A stretch of DNA of 13,944 bases from Treponema sp. Lineage in GTDB: Bacteria; Spirochaetota; Spirochaetia; Treponematales; Breznakiellaceae. The notes beneath the pieces are model-generated. The model saw only the letters and a program-made list of their open reading frames with translations, ran no database searches and had not been told where the DNA came from. This document shows positions 12,097 to 13,944 of the stretch, piece after piece. The stretch covers positions 1 through 13,944 of the forward strand of contig JAITES010000067.1 in NCBI GenBank assembly GCA_031281925.1, written 5' to 3'. Every line of letters starts with the position of its first letter. Position 1 is the stretch's first letter. The translations under genes were made by a program, and so were the position numbers.

Positions 12097-13827
12097 ATGG
12101 GGGATCCGCCGAAAATTGTCCGCACAGACGCAGAAGAAATCGCCTTCCTCCGCAAGGAACTGAAGCGTGTTACCAGACAGGCTGAAATGTCCCAGCGGAC
12201 CCTGGAACGGATCAGAATCACCAGCATTGCAAAGGAAAATGTAGACAATATACTCAGGGCGGAAAGGCTGAGACAGGATCAATACATGATGCTGATCCTG
12301 GACTATAGTCCCGAAATTTTGATTCTGTTTGACGAAAAAGGATATATTCTCTACTGCGCCGATATTTTTCTCAAAAAAACCGGAATAAGGAATTTCGGCC
12401 TTATCGCAGGACGAACCTTTTCGGATGTGTTCGGCAATTTTATTGACGAAGCCAAACTGGAAAAGTTAAATCGTATCTTTGAAAAATCAATCCGGGATCA
12501 TAAACCGGTAGTTCTTAAGGAACAGATGGACATGGGCAGAATCGATGAAATGAGAGATTACGAGCTTCTTTTTACACCCATGTTTGATGAGAAAGGGGGA
12601 CATGAGGGCGCCCTGATGATCCTGCACGATACTACCGAGATTCAGAATGCCGTAAAACGGGCGGAGGAAGCCAGTCAGGCAAAGTCGAATTTTCTTGCCA
12701 ACATGAGTCATGAGATCCGCACCCCGCTCAATGCAATCATCGGCATGGCGAATATCGGGCGGCCCGCGTTGGAGACAGAGCAAAAGAATTACTGTCTGGA
12801 CAAGATCAAGGGAGCCTCTACACACCTTCTGGGTGTGATCAACGACATTCTTGATATGTCCAAAATTGAGGCGGATCACTTTGAACTGTCCCCCGCGGAA
12901 TTTAACTTCAACGAGATGCTGCACCGGGTTATTGATGTTCTCGAATTCAAGCTGGAAGAGAAAAAACTAAAATTTGATTGTTTTATCGATCCTGCCATTC
13001 CTTCCCATATCATTACCGATGATCAGCGGCTTGCCCAGGTGATAAGCAATCTGCTTACCAACTCCATCAAATTTACGCCGGAATACGGCTCAATCAACAT
13101 CGCAGCAAAACTGCTGGAAGAGACAAAAACGGAAGAGGGAGGGACGCTCTGTACGCTGGAAATAAAAGTACAGGATACGGGGATCGGCATTTCAGAAGAA
13201 CAGCAGCCAAGGCTCTTCCGTTCCTTTGAACAGGCGGACAACAGCATATCCCGGAAATTCGGCGGTACAGGCCTCGGGCTGGCGATCTCCAAAAAAATTG
13301 TAGAATTAATGAACGGGGAAATCGGGCTTGAATCGAAACCGGGCAAGGGTTCCACTTTTACCGTTACTATCCGTGTACCGAAAGGCGTCATAAACGAAAC
13401 GCATGATACACCCAAACAAGATCTTGAAGAAAAAAACGGGGAGCATAATTTTAAGGGACGCCGGATTCTTCTGGTGGAAGACATTGATATCAACCGGGAA
13501 ATTGTAAGAACCGTGCTGGAACCAATCGGTATTGTTATTGATGAAGCGGAAAACGGAAAAATCGCCTTTGAAAAATATGCTGCGGATCCCCGGGGCTACG
13601 ATCTGATCCTCATGGATATACAGATGCCGGAAATGGGCGGTTACGAATCTACCCGGCTCATCCGGGGCATGGATATAGGGCAGTCAAAAAAGGTACCTAT
13701 CATCGCCATGACGGCCAATGTATTCAAGGAAGATATTGACCAGTGTCTCGCTGCGGGAATGAACAATCATCTGGGTAAGCCGCTTGATTTTAATGAACTC
13801 CTGAAGATATTGGGTCAATACCTGTGA
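12097..13827 (+). CDS. Cytoplasmic hybrid sensor histidine kinase (PAS-HisKA-HATPase-REC)
   Basis: A 576-residue protein with no membrane helix. The order is: coiled coil (about 12-60); PAS-like domain (about 63-182: D-Y-S-P-E-I-L-I-L-F-D-E then I-L-H-D-T-T-E); HisKA with phospho-accepting H205 in M-S-H-E-I-R-T-P-L-N; HATPase with N-box N318/N322 (S-N-L-L-T-N-S-I-K-F), G1 D-T-G-I-G (360-364), F-box near 374-377 and G2 G-G-T-G-L-G-L (389-395); and a C-terminal receiver (about 455-574) with E461-D462, phospho-acceptor D507 (L-M-D-I-Q-M-P), T539 and K561. All catalytic residues look intact. It would autophosphorylate on H205 and pass the phosphate to its own D507, then onward through an Hpt protein or regulator not present in the window. 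AGAGG overlapping the FIST stop is 6 bases before the ATG. Lacking its own obvious sensor beyond PAS, it probably takes input from the FIST partner. Confidence 0.96.
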   Translation: MGDPPKIVRTDAEEIAFLRKELKRVTRQAEMSQRTLERIRITSIAKENVDNILRAERLRQDQYMMLILDYSPEILILFDEKGYILYCADIFLKKTGIRNFGLIAGRTFSDVFGNFIDEAKLEKLNRIFEKSIRDHKPVVLKEQMDMGRIDEMRDYELLFTPMFDEKGGHEGALMILHDTTEIQNAVKRAEEASQAKSNFLANMSHEIRTPLNAIIGMANIGRPALETEQKNYCLDKIKGASTHLLGVINDILDMSKIEADHFELSPAEFNFNEMLHRVIDVLEFKLEEKKLKFDCFIDPAIPSHIITDDQRLAQVISNLLTNSIKFTPEYGSINIAAKLLEETKTEEGGTLCTLEIKVQDTGIGISEEQQPRLFRSFEQADNSISRKFGGTGLGLAISKKIVELMNGEIGLESKPGKGSTFTVTIRVPKGVINETHDTPKQDLEEKNGEHNFKGRRILLVEDIDINREIVRTVLEPIGIVIDEAENGKIAFEKYAADPRGYDLILMDIQMPEMGGYESTRLIRGMDIGQSKKVPIIAMTANVFKEDIDQCLAAGMNNHLGKPLDFNELLKILGQYL

Positions 13828-13944
13828 TACATTTTTTTGAACGAAACCAATAATCTCTTGGACTAAAAACACATCCAAAAAATAAGCACGAAACAGAAGG
13901 CAAAAAAACTGTAGGATACTCGGATCTTTCCTTATTTTCTCCAT

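Noticed and set aside
13684..13944. Minus-strand open frame at the right edge of the window
   Set aside because: It starts exactly at the window edge and runs antisense into the intact receiver domain of the kinase. No ribosome site can be judged and no family is recognised.

Overview
The window looks like a spirochaete chromosome, most likely Treponema. The evidence is a GroEL whose N-terminal half reads like treponemal GroEL, spirochaete-style relaxed lipoboxes, alanine-rich DUF4398-like and LysM envelope proteins, and a FIST / hybrid histidine kinase pair. The balanced base composition would fit the insect-gut Treponema clade better than T. pallidum, but that placement is inference. No rRNA, tRNA, CRISPR array, transposase or phage gene was seen.

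Layout. Positions 1-1139 (+) hold the end of a PfkB-family sugar kinase and a class II ketose-bisphosphate aldolase-like gene in one operon. A small minus-strand gene (1297-1560) encodes an orphan ribbon-helix-helix, antitoxin-like protein. Positions 1733-2854 (+) encode a secreted NlpC/P60-like cysteine hydrolase. Its last codons and stop are duplicated 55 bp downstream, in the gap before a convergent minus-strand gene. That gene (2917-5352) encodes a CHASE2-like sensor with three C-terminal membrane helices and a degenerate nucleotide-cyclase domain. Divergent from it is an alanine-rich lipoprotein (5488-6069, +), which ends at a perfect 37-bp palindrome. Facing the palindrome from the other side is a minus-strand block: rnhA (8385-8837), a large helical-repeat lipoprotein (7161-8270) and a LysM protein (6196-7164). 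The last two overlap by ATGA. groEL (8991-10634, +) stands alone without groES and is followed by a good intrinsic terminator. A 298-bp gap with hairpins and a second terminator leads to a two-gene signalling operon: a FIST-domain protein (10933-12087) and a cytoplasmic PAS-HisKA-HATPase-REC hybrid kinase (12097-13827). Nothing recognisable follows in the last 117 bases.

How the genes may work together. The three envelope proteins at 5488-8270 share A/E/K-rich helical repeats and may form a periplasmic, peptidoglycan-linked assembly. The FIST protein is probably the ligand-sensing partner of the kinase encoded next to it. The CHASE2 protein looks like a sensor whose output domain has lost key catalytic residues. 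The best candidates for something undescribed are this pseudo-cyclase receptor, the aldolase relative lacking a metal histidine, the intergenic palindromes, and the CIRCE-less groEL leader with its own inverted repeat.
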